The position numbers and the translations under genes are program-made. This document shows positions 1-8,439 of a DNA stretch of 64,000 bases, in pieces (position 1 is the stretch's first letter; each line of letters starts with the position of its first letter). The notes below the pieces were generated by a model. The model was not told the origin of the DNA and searched no databases. It saw only the letters and a list, made by a program, of their open reading frames with translations. The stretch spans positions 3,358,501 through 3,422,500 of the forward strand of contig NZ_CP102267.1 in assembly GCF_025148125.1 (NCBI RefSeq), written 5' to 3'. The DNA comes from Blautia wexlerae DSM 19850 (GTDB lineage Bacteria > Bacillota > Clostridia > Lachnospirales > Lachnospiraceae).

Positions 1-170
1 TGCTTAAATATTTTTGCTTCATACTGGTTCTGAAAACAACAGACAAAATCATCACAGTATCGGATAAGATAACACTCTCCTTTACACTGTCTCTTCACGA
101 TTACATCAAACCAGTTATCCAATACATAATGCAGATATATATTTGCAAGTATCGGGCTTGCTCCATTTCC
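1..170 (-). pseudogene. Group II intron reverse transcriptase, C-terminal part (cut by RIT element)
   Basis: Read on the minus strand, this stretch encodes reverse transcriptase sequence continuing beyond the window edge: GASPILANIYLHYVLDNWFD followed by a YLIRYCDDF active-site block (YCDD in place of the usual YADD). It follows directly on the GTPQGG motif that ends the N-terminal fragment at about 3645. Joining the two across 171-3644 restores a normal run, GTPQGG-NGASPILANIYL. The split is therefore caused by insertion of the recombinase element. The part seen here has no start of its own and is not expected to be made as a functional protein. Confidence 0.85.
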
Positions 171-252
171 TTATGACGAGATAAACGTTATGACGAGATA
201 ACGCTGATTATCTGCGTAAATACGGAATTTCTTTAAATTTATCTCGGCATAA
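171..252. repeat. Left end of RIT element: repeated recombinase-site motif
   Basis: Two direct 13-bp copies of TTATGACGAGATA are separated by 4 bp, with a third related copy in inverted orientation 40 bp further in. They are the reverse complement of the right-end motifs and are the probable binding and exchange sites for the three recombinases. Confidence 0.8.
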
Positions 253-316
253 TACAAGCAAAAATGCTACACTTTGTTATTCTGTAATCATAAAAAAAGA
301 AAGGAGTCAGAAACTC

Positions 317-1552
317 ATGAATCTTGAAATGATTACAGAAGGACTAAAACAACTGTTGCAGGAAAACAACTATTCTTCTGCAACCATCCGCTTTTATGAA
401 GGTGAATGGAATAAGATCCAGTGCTTTCTTACGGAAGAGTACGGAAATACCGAATACGATATGGAACGGGGACTTAAATATCTCGAAAAACAATACGGCT
501 TCATTACGAAATATAATAATGGAACGCTTTCCCAACAGAGAGTCCAATTGCTCCGTGTTGTGCATATGCTGGAAGATTACCGTTTGCATCAGGTGCTTAC
601 CAGAAGATACTATGCCTCAAAAAATCCTATTACGTTGAATGCGTACTATTTAAATTTATATACGGATTATTTAGATTTTCTGAATTCTACGGAACTGTCA
701 GCAAGTACAATCGGACATTATAAAGGGATTTCCAGGGCTTTTATGGACTATCTTCAGCAGAGGAAGATTGGAACTATAGAAAATATCACTATGGATGTTT
801 GCAATTCTTATCTGAAAACGCTGGCAGGGTATAGTTTTAAGACCATAGAACAGAATGTTTGCGGGATCAGACATTTTCTGCGTTTTATTTATTCTATCGG
901 AATACTCTCCACTGATTATGCTGAAAAGATCCATATGCCTGCTGTTTCCAAAAGTGCCAAAATACCTTCTGCATGGAAACTTGATGAACTGAAAGCAATG
1001 CTTTCGGTCATTGATCGGAACAGCCCTATCGGAAAACGTGACTATGCAATGATCCTTCTTGCATGTGTTCTTGGTCTTCGGATTGGAGATATCAAAAACC
1101 TGCGTTTCCAAAACTTTAACTGGGAAGATAAAAAGCTGTCTCTCATACAGCATAAAACACATAAACTATTAACTCTGCCAATACCTGATGCGGTAGGCTG
1201 GGCGGTGATCGATTATATCAAAAATGGGCGACCTCAGTACTACGAATCGGATCAGGTGTTCCTGAAACATATGCCGCCATTTGATCCTATCGGCAATGAA
1301 AACCATATGCAGCAACAGCTTGTAAGATACATGAGGAAAGCAGGTATCGACCAGCGTACAAAAAAGCACTCCGGCTTTCATTCCTTAAGACATTCTGCCG
1401 GCTCCATGCTACTGGAAATGGAGACACCGCTTCCGGTCATTACAGATATCCTTGGGCACTCTGATTCTGATGTAACGGCTGTTTATCTGAAGACAGATCT
1501 GCAGAAACTGGCCGAATGTGTGCTTTCACCGGAGGAATTCTGCCATGGATAA
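317..1552 (+). CDS. RIT tyrosine recombinase A
   Basis: A 411-residue phage-integrase-type tyrosine recombinase. An N-terminal core-binding (SAM-like) domain lies at about 100-210. The catalytic domain holds the first Arg in GLRIGDIKNLR, the His-x-x-Arg box HSLRHSAG and the nucleophile Tyr in LGHSDSDVTAVYLKTD. A ribosome site (AAAGGAG) precedes the ATG. It is the first of three translationally overlapping recombinase genes, ending inside the start of the second. It is longest of the three, as is usual for the first RIT recombinase. The role is presumably cutting and joining the element ends together with its two partners. Confidence 0.9.
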   Translation: MNLEMITEGLKQLLQENNYSSATIRFYEGEWNKIQCFLTEEYGNTEYDMERGLKYLEKQYGFITKYNNGTLSQQRVQLLRVVHMLEDYRLHQVLTRRYYASKNPITLNAYYLNLYTDYLDFLNSTELSASTIGHYKGISRAFMDYLQQRKIGTIENITMDVCNSYLKTLAGYSFKTIEQNVCGIRHFLRFIYSIGILSTDYAEKIHMPAVSKSAKIPSAWKLDELKAMLSVIDRNSPIGKRDYAMILLACVLGLRIGDIKNLRFQNFNWEDKKLSLIQHKTHKLLTLPIPDAVGWAVIDYIKNGRPQYYESDQVFLKHMPPFDPIGNENHMQQQLVRYMRKAGIDQRTKKHSGFHSLRHSAGSMLLEMETPLPVITDILGHSDSDVTAVYLKTDLQKLAECVLSPEEFCHG

Positions 1553-2528
1553 AGAAATCTATAACAGCATTTTTCAAGAGGAGATCCATGATCTTATAGC
1601 ATTAAAACGTGCACTTGGATTCTCTTATGAATCAGAAGCAGGCTCCTTGCGACGCATTGACACCTTTTTATGTGAAAACAATCTTTCCGAAAAGCGTATC
1701 TCTAAAGAGCTTTGTGACCTATGGTGCAGAAAAAGGACTTATGAAACTGTCACAAATCAGGCGAGCCGTATCAGTGTCATGCGGGTTTTCTGCAAATATC
1801 TCAACGATATCGGGATTCCTGCATATATTCCGCCGAAAAGGATCACCCGGAAAAGGAGCAGATACGATGCACATATTTACACAGATGAAGAACTTCAAAG
1901 TTTTTTTGATGCAGTTGACAAAAGTCAGTCGGTGCCGGATTCCTGCCCGTATCGTGCTGATGTGATGCCGGTCTTTTTCCGTATCCTGTACACCAGTGGA
2001 ATGCGTGTTTCAGAGCTGCGCCTTGCCAGAATCCGTGATATCAACCTCGGAGAAGGATATATCACTATTCACGAGGCCAAAAATCATAAAGAGCGGTATG
2101 TCCCCATCCATCCTTTACTTACAGACAAATGCAAGGAATTAAAAGAAAATATCCATGTCCATTCATCCGATGATGAATATTTCTTTATGCTGCTTCCGGG
2201 AAGACCGATGACTTTAGGAAATGTATATAAAAATTTCAGGCGCTATCTGGAACAGGCTGGGATCTCTCACACTGGAAAAGGTCCCCGTATCCATGACTTC
2301 CGCCATACTTATTGCATAAATCTTCTCCGCAAATGGAGCGATGAAGGAAAAGACCTGATTGCGTATCTTCCATATATGCGTACAATGCTTGGACATGAAA
2401 GTTTTGAGGAAACAGCGTATTATCTAAAACTTACGGCGGAACGTTTTCCATATATAAAAGAACGGATGATGGAATCTTTTCCTGATCTGATCAGGGAGGC
2501 AGTTATCAATGAACACGAATTCTACTGA
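1545..2528 (+). CDS. RIT tyrosine recombinase B
   Basis: A tyrosine recombinase of 327 residues from the ATG at 1545. That start is preferred over an upstream in-frame one because GGAGG sits about 9 bases before it and it overlaps the stop of the first recombinase by 8 bp. Catalytic residues are visible: Arg in SGMRVSELRLARI, HDFRHTY box, and Tyr in LGHESFEETAYYLKLT. The overlap implies coupled translation with genes A and C. Family assignment is firm; the separate role of each recombinase within RIT elements is not established from the sequence. Confidence 0.9.
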   Translation: MDKEIYNSIFQEEIHDLIALKRALGFSYESEAGSLRRIDTFLCENNLSEKRISKELCDLWCRKRTYETVTNQASRISVMRVFCKYLNDIGIPAYIPPKRITRKRSRYDAHIYTDEELQSFFDAVDKSQSVPDSCPYRADVMPVFFRILYTSGMRVSELRLARIRDINLGEGYITIHEAKNHKERYVPIHPLLTDKCKELKENIHVHSSDDEYFFMLLPGRPMTLGNVYKNFRRYLEQAGISHTGKGPRIHDFRHTYCINLLRKWSDEGKDLIAYLPYMRTMLGHESFEETAYYLKLTAERFPYIKERMMESFPDLIREAVINEHEFY

Positions 2529-3522
2529 TTTTGCCTGTCTGGTCACAGGATTTTTAACGGACTATCTGCCGCATCATAGATGTTATTCCAGGAATACCAT
2601 TCTCAGTTACAGAGACACTTTGAAACTGTTCCTTCGGTTTTTAAAAGAAGAAAAAGAGACCTCTCCGAATTCTTTTTATATCAAGGACTTCAAACGTGAA
2701 CTGGTGATTGAATTCCTGGAATGGTACCGGAACAACGGGGCTGGTATAACTGCAGCAAATCAACGGCTGGCTGCATTGAAAGCATTCAGTGATTATGCAC
2801 AGTTGGAACATATCGAGTACATTGCCCCTTTACAGAATGTCTCTGGGATCAGGGCAAAAAAGGCTGCACCGAAAGAAGTATCTTTCCTGACTGTGGAACA
2901 GATGTCATCACTTATAAACAGTCCGGATGTTAATTCCCATACCGGTTTCCGACACAGGGTGATCCTGACACTTTTGTATGACAGTGGGTGCAGAGTTCAG
3001 GAATTATGCGATATCACGATAGCCGATATATCGTTAGGTTCTGTTGCAACCGTAAGATTACACGGAAAAGGCAACAAATATCGTACAGTCGTGATAGCAG
3101 ACGCAACAGCAAAACTTGTCGAAAACTATCTTAGCCGGTACCGTTCATACGCTGTAGGAACCGATTTTTTGATCACTAACCGTTATCATCGAAAGATTGA
3201 CCGCGATGGTATCTCTTATATCATAAAAAAATATGTAGATGCGATCCGCCAAAAAGATGCAACATTCCCAGAACATGTACATTGTCATATGTTTCGTCAT
3301 TCAAAAGCAATGCATATGTTGGAAGCCGGTATCAATATCGTCTATATCAGAGATTTCCTCGGGCATGAGGATATTTCTACGACGATGGTTTACGTGAGAG
3401 CTGATAATCGTCTGAAAAATGATGCGATAAATGCACTTGCTCCAAAAGTTACTGAGGAAAGAGATTTTCCTGACTGGAACAAAGATAAAGATCTTTTACA
3501 GTTTTTAAATTCCTTAAAGTAG
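2509..3522 (+). CDS. RIT tyrosine recombinase C
   Basis: A 337-residue tyrosine recombinase resembling XerC/D-type enzymes. An N-terminal core-binding domain (about 10-110) precedes a catalytic domain with Arg in SGCRVQELCDI, the HMFRHSKAMH box and nucleophile Tyr in LGHEDISTTMVYVRAD. The start overlaps the second recombinase by 20 bp with a GGGAGG ribosome site inside that gene. All catalytic residues are present, so nothing suggests decay. The gene ends 8 bp before the subterminal inverted motif of the right end. Confidence 0.9.
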   Translation: MNTNSTDFACLVTGFLTDYLPHHRCYSRNTILSYRDTLKLFLRFLKEEKETSPNSFYIKDFKRELVIEFLEWYRNNGAGITAANQRLAALKAFSDYAQLEHIEYIAPLQNVSGIRAKKAAPKEVSFLTVEQMSSLINSPDVNSHTGFRHRVILTLLYDSGCRVQELCDITIADISLGSVATVRLHGKGNKYRTVVIADATAKLVENYLSRYRSYAVGTDFLITNRYHRKIDRDGISYIIKKYVDAIRQKDATFPEHVHCHMFRHSKAMHMLEAGINIVYIRDFLGHEDISTTMVYVRADNRLKNDAINALAPKVTEERDFPDWNKDKDLLQFLNSLK

Positions 3523-3529
3523 AGAATTA

Positions 3530-3612
3530 TTATGCCGAGTTACGCAAATAGAAACACTGGCAAAATCTAAGAATACTGAACGTATCTCGGCATAACATCT
3601 ATCTCGTCATAA
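3530..3612. repeat. Right end of RIT element: repeated recombinase-site motif
   Basis: TTATGCCGAGTTA (3530-3542), TATCTCGGCATAA (3583-3595) and TATCTCGTCATAA (3600-3612). The reverse complement of 3583-3612 matches the left end closely (CCTTATGACGAGATA, about 4 bp, then TTATG[A/C]CGAGATA), which fixes the inverted-terminal structure. Confidence 0.8.
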
Positions 3613-3644
3613 GGTGGATTATGCCGAGCTCGGCATAATCCACC
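3613..3644. repeat. Perfect 32-bp palindrome at the RIT right junction
   Basis: GGTGGATTATGCCGAG is followed at once by its exact reverse complement. The inner part is the recombinase motif (TTATGCCGAG) and the outer GGTGGA/TCCACC is target sequence from the RT gene (the GTPQGG codons). One target copy is therefore present in inverted orientation at the junction. This may record how the element inserted. Confidence 0.8.
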
Positions 3645-4513
3645 CTGTGGGGTTCCCCGTTCGCTGTCGAGATATTTGCCATTTTCCATGACTCCGGCTT
3701 TCAGGAATTTATCTATAATCTCAAGAAATTTCCGGTCTGCTATATCATGTGCCAACATCTTCATCAGCCATTCATGGTCTACATTATCAAAGAAACCTTT
3801 AATGTCTGCTTCTACCACATAGTTTGTCTTTCGATACTGCACCATTTCTATGATTTCCCTTACTGCCTGATGGCAGTTCCTGTTCGGGCGGAATCCAAAA
3901 CTCTCATTATAAAACTTCGGTTCATAAATCTGCTCCAGTATCTGTGCAATCGCATTTTCCACCAGTTTATCTTCATAACTGGAAATTCCAAGCGGTCTCA
4001 TTTTGCCTTTTGTTTCCTTCGGAATATAAACACGCCTTGTTGGATTCGGGCGATAGCTTCCGTTTTTCATCCTTTTCACAAGATTTGCGAGATTTTCTTC
4101 CAGATTCTTTTCGTAATCCTCTTTTGTCACCTTATCAATCCCATACGCTTTCTTTCTGTCCATAGTCTTATGGATTGCTCTCAGCGTATCCGCATTGATG
4201 TAGGCTGCAAGATTCTGAACCTTTCTGTCGGTTCTGTTTGCTTTTGCGATATTATACTGTATTCCAAGTAACTCATTCACCATGTTCATCAGCTCTCTTT
4301 TGTCTGCATAGTTCTTTGTTCTTGAAGCTATAAAGTGCACAGCCCTTTTCTCCATCTGCTTTCACAGACTTCTGCGATAATATGGCTGTGTCGGACTTCC
4401 TGCCATTCATTTGGATTCCTAACGCATTTCTTTGTTTTGGTTTCCATACCTTTTTTAAGGAAATGACAGGATCTCAGCTGTTCCGATAACATACTTATCA
4501 TCAACCTCGCCAA
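3645..4513 (-). pseudogene. Group II intron reverse transcriptase, N-terminal part
   Basis: The minus-strand reading gives the reverse transcriptase fingers and palm: KGKMRPLGISSYEDKLVE, the FGFRPNRNCHQAV block, ADIKGFFDNVDH, and finally SERGTPQGG, where the RIT element interrupts it. Translation from 4355 gives about 236 residues of RT sequence before reading into the element. A further 61-codon reading frame at 4328-4513 (NPNEWQEVRHSHIIAEVCE) appears to be the original N-terminus, in another frame, so there is also a frameshift near 4340. The rest of the protein is at 1-170. Confidence 0.85.
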
Positions 4514-4840
4514 GCTCTCAGACTGGGGGATGCCGCTATAACCTTGCCATATCGGTCATAACAGTATTGTCTGCTGTGTAATAGAGCACATCGACCATTT
4601 CCAACCTCATAATAATTTCCCAGCTCAATCACTTCACTTTCGTTTCGGCTCTGTTGCTCCCTGTCCTACGCTTAAACCTAATGTTACCATTTCGGTTCCA
4701 AGGACTCGGTACAGGCGGTTGGCTAGACCTTACCTGATAGGATTTTTTTTTCCTATTGTATGATTATCAGCTTACCAAAGCGTACAGAATTTCTTCCGCT
4801 CGCTAGGGGAAATCAACTATGCTGATTTCACAGCTCGCAC
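4514..4840 (-). ncRNA. Group II intron ribozyme, 5' part
   Basis: On the minus strand the sequence begins at 4840 with GTGCGAGCTG, matching the conserved GUGYG start of group II introns. It runs about 330 nt to the RT reading frame with no coding capacity, as expected for domains I to IV. The 3' domains V and VI lie beyond position 1 and are not visible. I assign the region from its 5' boundary and its place ahead of the RT gene. Folding with a group II covariance model would settle it. Confidence 0.65.
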
Positions 4841-4889
4841 CTATAAATATTATACCATATATCACAAGAAACATAAATGAAAAAGGGTG

Positions 4890-5083
4890 TTATTCTTCCA
4901 GATATGAGAGGTAATTTTTAACTTTTTCTACCGAATAAAGAACCCTACGTCCAATCACAATTTTTGCTCCTGCCTGTTCTCCAATCTTTCTTGCAGTAGC
5001 ATGACCACAAGATAACATTGCAGATAATTTATCTATATTACCGTTATCGGCTGTGAGGTTGGTCTTTCTTTTGTTTTGTTCAT
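4890..5083 (-). pseudogene. Excisionase-like small HTH protein, frameshifted
   Basis: The minus strand has a good ribosome site (GAGAGGAGG) before an ATG at 5083, but that frame stops after 15 codons. A shifted frame continues as NIDKLSAMLSCGHATARKIG then AGAKIVIGRRVLYSVEKVKNYL. This has the winged-HTH pattern of the small excisionase or DUF6462-like DNA-binding proteins found at the ends of Firmicute integrative elements. A one-base change near the start has inactivated it. It was probably part of an older element into which the group II intron inserted. Confidence 0.6.
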
Positions 5084-5205
5084 TTGTCAGTCCTCCTCTC
5101 TTTCATTTTCCAGATATTCGTGTTATAATCAAACTAGAATAATATAATACCACTCTATATATAGAGTTTCTTAAATCATTGTATTTGTCAAGGAGTGTGA
5201 AATAT

Positions 5206-5326
5206 ATGTTATCAAAATCAGCTACTATGCTTTTAGGGCTTATTACTCATCAACCACTTAATGACGGATATTGTCTTAGCTGAAATTAGCGGTACAGAAC
5301 GACTTTTTAAAGCTACAACAAAATAG
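5206..5326 (+). pseudogene. PadR-family regulator remnant
   Basis: After AAGGAGTG, an ATG opens a frame reading MLSKSATMLLGLITHQPLN, the typical N-terminus of PadR transcriptional regulators. It stops after 25 codons. A shifted frame then gives a short tail before the terminator. Most of the HTH and the dimerisation helix are missing, so this is a deletion remnant. Confidence 0.55.
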
Positions 5327-5339
5327 AATATATGGAAAT

Positions 5340-5384
5340 AAGGCTTGCGGAGCATACTATATAGAGTATGACGCAAGCCTTTTG
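5340..5384 (+). terminator. Rho-independent terminator
   Basis: AAGGCTTGCG...CATACT / AGTATG...CGCAAGCCTTTT forms a long hairpin with a T tract on the plus strand. It ends the PadR remnant unit and can also serve the nitroreductase reading from the other side. Confidence 0.75.
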
Positions 5385-5410
5385 TCCCAACCTATAATCT
5401 CTGTCCAAAT

Positions 5411-5929
5411 TTATAAATAATCATAAGAAACTAATTCTTCCATAGGAATACGTGTTTCTGAATGACGTTCTGAATCTTCTGCAATACCTTTTCCATAACC
5501 GATAGCCAAAATATTGATAGGCTCTAAATTATCCGGTAACTGAAATTCTTTCTTGATTACATCTGGTTTAAAAAAGCATACCCATACAGTTCCTAATCCT
5601 AATTCTGTCGCCTGCAACATCATATGATCTGTTAAGATAGAAGCATCTATATCTGTCGTCTGTTTATTATCGAAAGGTCTTGTCCATGCCTTTGAATGGT
5701 CTGCACAAACGATAATTGCCAGTGGAGCATTGTAAATATTTCCAGCTTTAGCAATGCTTTTTAATCGCTCTTTGTCCTGTACCACTAACAATTTAACCGG
5801 CTGTAAATTCGCCGCAGTTGGTGCAACATGAGCACAAGCAAGTATTTTTTCTAACTTTTCTTTTTCAACTGGTTTATCTTCATATTTTCTAACAGAATAT
5901 CTTTTCTTAGCAATATCTAATAATGACAT
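5411..5929 (-). CDS. Nitroreductase-family FMN oxidoreductase
   Basis: A 172-residue nitroreductase-fold protein. The N-terminal KKRYSVRKYEDKPV block and HVAPTAANLQP are the FMN-phosphate and flavin-contact motifs of the family, and the C-terminal NILAIGYGKG completes the fold. It is slightly short of the usual 170-220 residues but complete. AAGGAG lies 9 bases before the ATG. The family reduces nitro- or quinone-type substrates with NAD(P)H as an FMN homodimer in the cytoplasm; the substrate cannot be read from sequence. It is transcribed divergently from an HxlR regulator, which very likely controls it in response to electrophile or redox stress. Confidence 0.85.
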   Translation of the reverse strand: MSLLDIAKKRYSVRKYEDKPVEKEKLEKILACAHVAPTAANLQPVKLLVVQDKERLKSIAKAGNIYNAPLAIIVCADHSKAWTRPFDNKQTTDIDASILTDHMMLQATELGLGTVWVCFFKPDVIKKEFQLPDNLEPINILAIGYGKGIAEDSERHSETRIPMEELVSYDYL

Positions 5930-6052
5930 ATTAAAATCTCCTTAATTCTTGTATATTAGGTCAACCTGTACTATAATTCTATCTGAAATAGTATTTTTAT
6001 ACAAGAACGCACTATTTTGTAATATACTATCCAAAAAGGAAGTGAAGATATT
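5930..6052. promoter_or_regulatory. Divergent promoter region, nitroreductase / HxlR
   Basis: This 123-bp AT-rich gap between divergent genes holds both ribosome sites and imperfect ATAGTA/TACTAT-type dyads around 5990-6025. HxlR proteins normally bind such divergent regions. I infer operator function from layout only. Confidence 0.5.
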
Positions 6053-6376
6053 ATGGGAAATAATTGTTGTGGTTTTAGCTGTCCAGTTGAGGCAACCATT
6101 CAACTTATTGGTGGAAAATATAAAGCTGTTATTTTATGGCATTTAATGAACAAAACGTTACGGTACAATGAAATTCATAAACTAATTCCGAAAGCGACTG
6201 ATAAAATGCTAGCTCAACAGCTTCGAGAGCTTGAAAAAGATGGACTTATTAACCGTAAGGTTTATCCAGTTGTTCCTCCAAAAACAGAGTATTCTTTAAC
6301 AAAATTCGGGGAAACACTGACACCCATTCTTGATGAACTATGTAATTGGGGAGAACAATATTTGATTCAAAAATAA
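6053..6376 (+). CDS. HxlR-family transcriptional regulator
   Basis: A 107-residue winged-helix protein of the HxlR type. The N-terminal SCPVEATIQLIGGKYKAVIL has the family Cys-Pro near the start (residue ~10), with two more Cys at 5-6. The winged helix continues as LRYNEIHKLI and LAQQLRELEKDGLI, with the C-terminal EYSLTKFGETL. Related proteins sense electrophiles or oxidants through the conserved cysteine. It lies divergent to the nitroreductase, the common arrangement for regulator and target. A hairpin terminator follows directly. Confidence 0.9.
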   Translation: MGNNCCGFSCPVEATIQLIGGKYKAVILWHLMNKTLRYNEIHKLIPKATDKMLAQQLRELEKDGLINRKVYPVVPPKTEYSLTKFGETLTPILDELCNWGEQYLIQK

Positions 6377-6379
6377 TGT

Positions 6380-6414
6380 CATGGTAAATAACTTTTTATA
6401 AATTATTTACCATG
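6380..6414 (+). terminator. Rho-independent terminator after the HxlR gene
   Basis: CATGGTAAATAA...TTATTTACCATG, a 12-bp stem followed by a T-rich run at 6417-6425. It probably acts in both directions, separating the HxlR gene from the decayed ICE. Confidence 0.7.
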
Positions 6415-6440
6415 ATATTCTTTTAGCATTTTTTACAAAC

Positions 6441-7216
6441 TTATTCTACAATCTTCCAGTTATCGTCCTTATGAAGCACAAGCTCATACTGTGAGATTTG
6501 CGTCATTTTCGACTTGTTATCCAGATACTTTACGGACACGCTGACCTTGAGGTTGTCGCCGTCTATGGTAAAGACAGGGTTTACCAGTTCTGAAAAGACA
6601 TAGTCGCCGGATACAGGAGCAAGCACACCGTCTTTGACATAGTAGGCAAGTTCCTTTTCCGTAGCTGTCGGGTACAGCTTAAAGAATGTTTCCAAGAAAG
6701 AGGTAGCGTCTTTGACTGAATCGGAGCTGACACTGACATCGGCTTTCTGTGCTTTCGGTTCATACTTTGATTTCTGTACCGCCGGAGCAAGGGTAGGATT
6801 CTGGGTAATGACCATTGCACCGTCCTTATCCACATGAACGGTCACTGTGTAGTTTTCTGTGACTGCCTGTGTCTGTTCTCCCTCTTTTACCTGCTGATCT
6901 ACTTCGTAGGCAACGGTAAAATCGTCCGTTCCAGACTGTTCTATATTCCAGACCAGCACATTTGTAACAGTCGCACTGGTTGGTATATCCGTTCTGATGG
7001 TATCGGCGTTCAAGTCCTGTAATTCTTTGGTAAGGTATTTACTGATTTCCGTTGTCCTTGCTTCAATCGTTTCTTTGTTGGTATCCCATGAGTAATAGGC
7101 TTTCGCAAAGTTCTTGACGAAATTCTCAATACCGTTGGTATCGTTCAATCTTAGCTGAATGATTTCTTTTTCATGTACCGTGTGGGTATCAATGGCGGTA
7201 AAGTTCTTATACGCAG
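6441..7216 (-). pseudogene. TcpC-like conjugal transfer protein, C-terminal part
   Basis: About 250 codons of a TcpC/Orf13-type protein remain: two tandem NTF2-like domains, the first including GIENFVKNFAKAYYSWD and the second ATSFLETFFKLYPTATEKE, ending KDDNWKIVE. In intact elements this bitopic protein of roughly 300 residues anchors the mating channel through an N-terminal membrane helix. That helix is missing here. The sequence upstream of 7148 continues in frame (KNFTAIDTHTVHEKE) until it meets the 3' end of ardA in another frame near 7216, marking a deletion joint. No plausible new start with a ribosome site is seen. Confidence 0.8.
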
Positions 7217-7711
7217 TACCTCAAAGATACCAGCGTTCGTTGCAATAAATGTCCCCTCTATATCGAGGTCACGCCCGTAGGCTTCATAGTCAATATAGTT
7301 CTGTAAAGAGGACAGGATTTCTCCGAGTGACTGTTCTTCATCAATCAGATAGTAGGCTAAATCGGTCATAGTTTCACAGCCGGAATACAGAATGATGTCA
7401 TCTTTATGCTCCACCAGTTCTTCCAGACTTCCATAATAGGATACGAAACTGTCCAAGTCGTCCAACAGGTAATCTGGTAATTCTTCTAACTGCTCATAGA
7501 TACGGTTCAGTTCCGAAATGGAGATATATTCGCTAATCTCCATCGGGAAGTTGTCCGTATCATGGATTGCGTATTCTTCGTACTCCGCATTTAAGCCGAT
7601 ACGTTCTGCAATCACTTCTTCGTCCAACGGAAAAGAGAACCAGTCCCCGACCAGTTCTCCCTCGTTGTATTTGCCAAGATTGGCTATATAGACTTGCATA
7701 TCATCAATCAT
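7151..7711 (-). CDS. ardA: ArdA antirestriction protein with altered C-terminus
   Basis: A protein of 186 residues whose first ~165 match ArdA, a highly acidic DNA mimic that blocks type I restriction enzymes when an element enters a new cell. Visible features: MQVYIANLGKYNEGELVGDW, LNAEYEEYAIHD, LQNYIDYEAYGRDLDIEG and TNAGIFEV. The protein normally ends just after this. Here a deletion fuses it out of frame to tcpC, adding about 18 foreign residues (RTLPPLIPTRYMKKKSFS), basic rather than acidic. The core may still be active, but the tail could disturb the dimer. It has a good AGGAAGTG ribosome site. Confidence 0.88.
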   Translation of the reverse strand: MIDDMQVYIANLGKYNEGELVGDWFSFPLDEEVIAERIGLNAEYEEYAIHDTDNFPMEISEYISISELNRIYEQLEELPDYLLDDLDSFVSYYGSLEELVEHKDDIILYSGCETMTDLAYYLIDEEQSLGEILSSLQNYIDYEAYGRDLDIEGTFIATNAGIFEVLRIRTLPPLIPTRYMKKKSFS

Positions 7712-7727
7712 AAGCGGTCACTTCCTT

Positions 7728-8027
7728 TCACTCATCGTATTCATAAAATCTGCCATAAGCAATACCCACCATCAGAGCTTGAACATACCATTGTTGCAGA
7801 CCGCATAACATCCTTTTTCTTCCAGCTCATGGGCGTAGGCTTCCAGATTAAAGTATTTCTTTCCTTTTTCGGATAGAGCAGAAAATTCAATATTGATAAT
7901 CTTTGCTGTCAGCTTCCACGCCGAGCAGGTCACGGAACAGCTCATAATCAATGGGTAAATCAAACCAGCGAGAGGTTTTATCCTCTGCTGATTTGGTCGT
8001 TTCAATCAATACGCTACATTCTTCCAT
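7728..8027 (-). pseudogene. Second ArdA-like antirestriction gene, frameshifted
   Basis: From the ATG at 8027 the minus strand reads MEECSVLIETTKSAEDKTSR then WFDLPIDYELFRDLLGVEA, aligning with the start of ArdA (the W-F-x-P-ID pattern). It stops at DYQY. Sequence resumes in another frame (KKYFNLEAYAHELEEKG), and a third frame supplies a plausible end (LMVGIAYGRFYEYDE). At least two frameshifts are needed, and the ArdA central part is missing. It lies directly upstream of the intact ardA. Confidence 0.5.
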
Positions 8028-8065
8028 CGTAATTCAGTCCTTTCTTTTTAATTTTGAATATGAAA

Positions 8066-8097
8066 AAAGCAGTCGATCATAAATGAAAGACTGCTTT
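8066..8097 (-). terminator. Terminator of the RelBE-type pair
   Basis: On the minus strand AAAGCAGTC...GACTGCTTTTTTC forms a 9-bp stem followed by six T. A nearly identical hairpin follows the other passenger pair, at 11183-11212. Confidence 0.75.
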
Positions 8098-8109
8098 AAA
8101 TCATATCCT

Positions 8110-8439
8110 TTATTGCTTTGTGTGGAGATTTAACTGATTGCCTATGTCCCGTCCGGCATACATTACTCTAAGTATTGTTACAACCTTTTTATCGCTATCT
8201 GGAATATAAAGTACCACATAATTGTCTACTGGTAATACACGAAGTCCACGACTTTTCCACGGTTCTTTTTCATATTTTCGATAACGCTCTGGCATCGTAT
8301 CCAGACTTAATATCTGTTCTTCCAGACGGTCAAGTTGTCCGCTTGCATTTTCCGGCGATTGCAATTCAAAAGCAATATATTCAAAAATTCCTCTCAAATC
8401 ACTGTCAGCCTGTTCGGATACTTCTACTTCATATATCAT
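8110..8439 (-). CDS. RelE/ParE-superfamily toxin
   Basis: A 109-residue toxin of the RelE/ParE fold. It starts YEVEVSEQADSDLRGIFEYI (the family opening), has ERLEEQI-type helices, and ends with VVTILRVMYAGRDIG, which includes the basic C-terminal strand. The start codon overlaps the antitoxin stop (ATGA), the standard layout. RelE proteins cut mRNA on the ribosome, and ParE proteins poison gyrase; the sequence alone does not decide between them. It sits inside the decayed ICE, where it may keep the segment in the chromosome. Confidence 0.85.
   Translation of the reverse strand: MIYEVEVSEQADSDLRGIFEYIAFELQSPENASGQLDRLEEQILSLDTMPERYRKYEKEPWKSRGLRVLPVDNYVVLYIPDSDKKVVTILRVMYAGRDIGNQLNLHTKQ

Larger units (their letters stand above)
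169..3644. mobile_element. RIT element (three overlapping tyrosine recombinases with inverted termini)
   Basis: Three overlapping tyrosine-recombinase genes in one direction are flanked by related inverted ends. The left end has two direct copies of TTATGACGAGATA (171-183, 188-200) and an inverted TATCTCGGCATAA at 240-252. The right end has the mirror arrangement: TATCTCGGCATAA (3583-3595), TATCTCGTCATAA (3600-3612), and a subterminal TTATGCCGAGTTA (3530-3542). Trio order, overlaps and ends fit the known RIT (recombinase in trio) class. The target is the RT gene of a group II intron. Genes and ends all look intact, so the element may still be mobile. Confidence 0.88.

Noticed and set aside
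3747..4271. 174-codon plus-strand frame over the RT gene
   Set aside because: A shadow of the RT reading frame, with no family resemblance.
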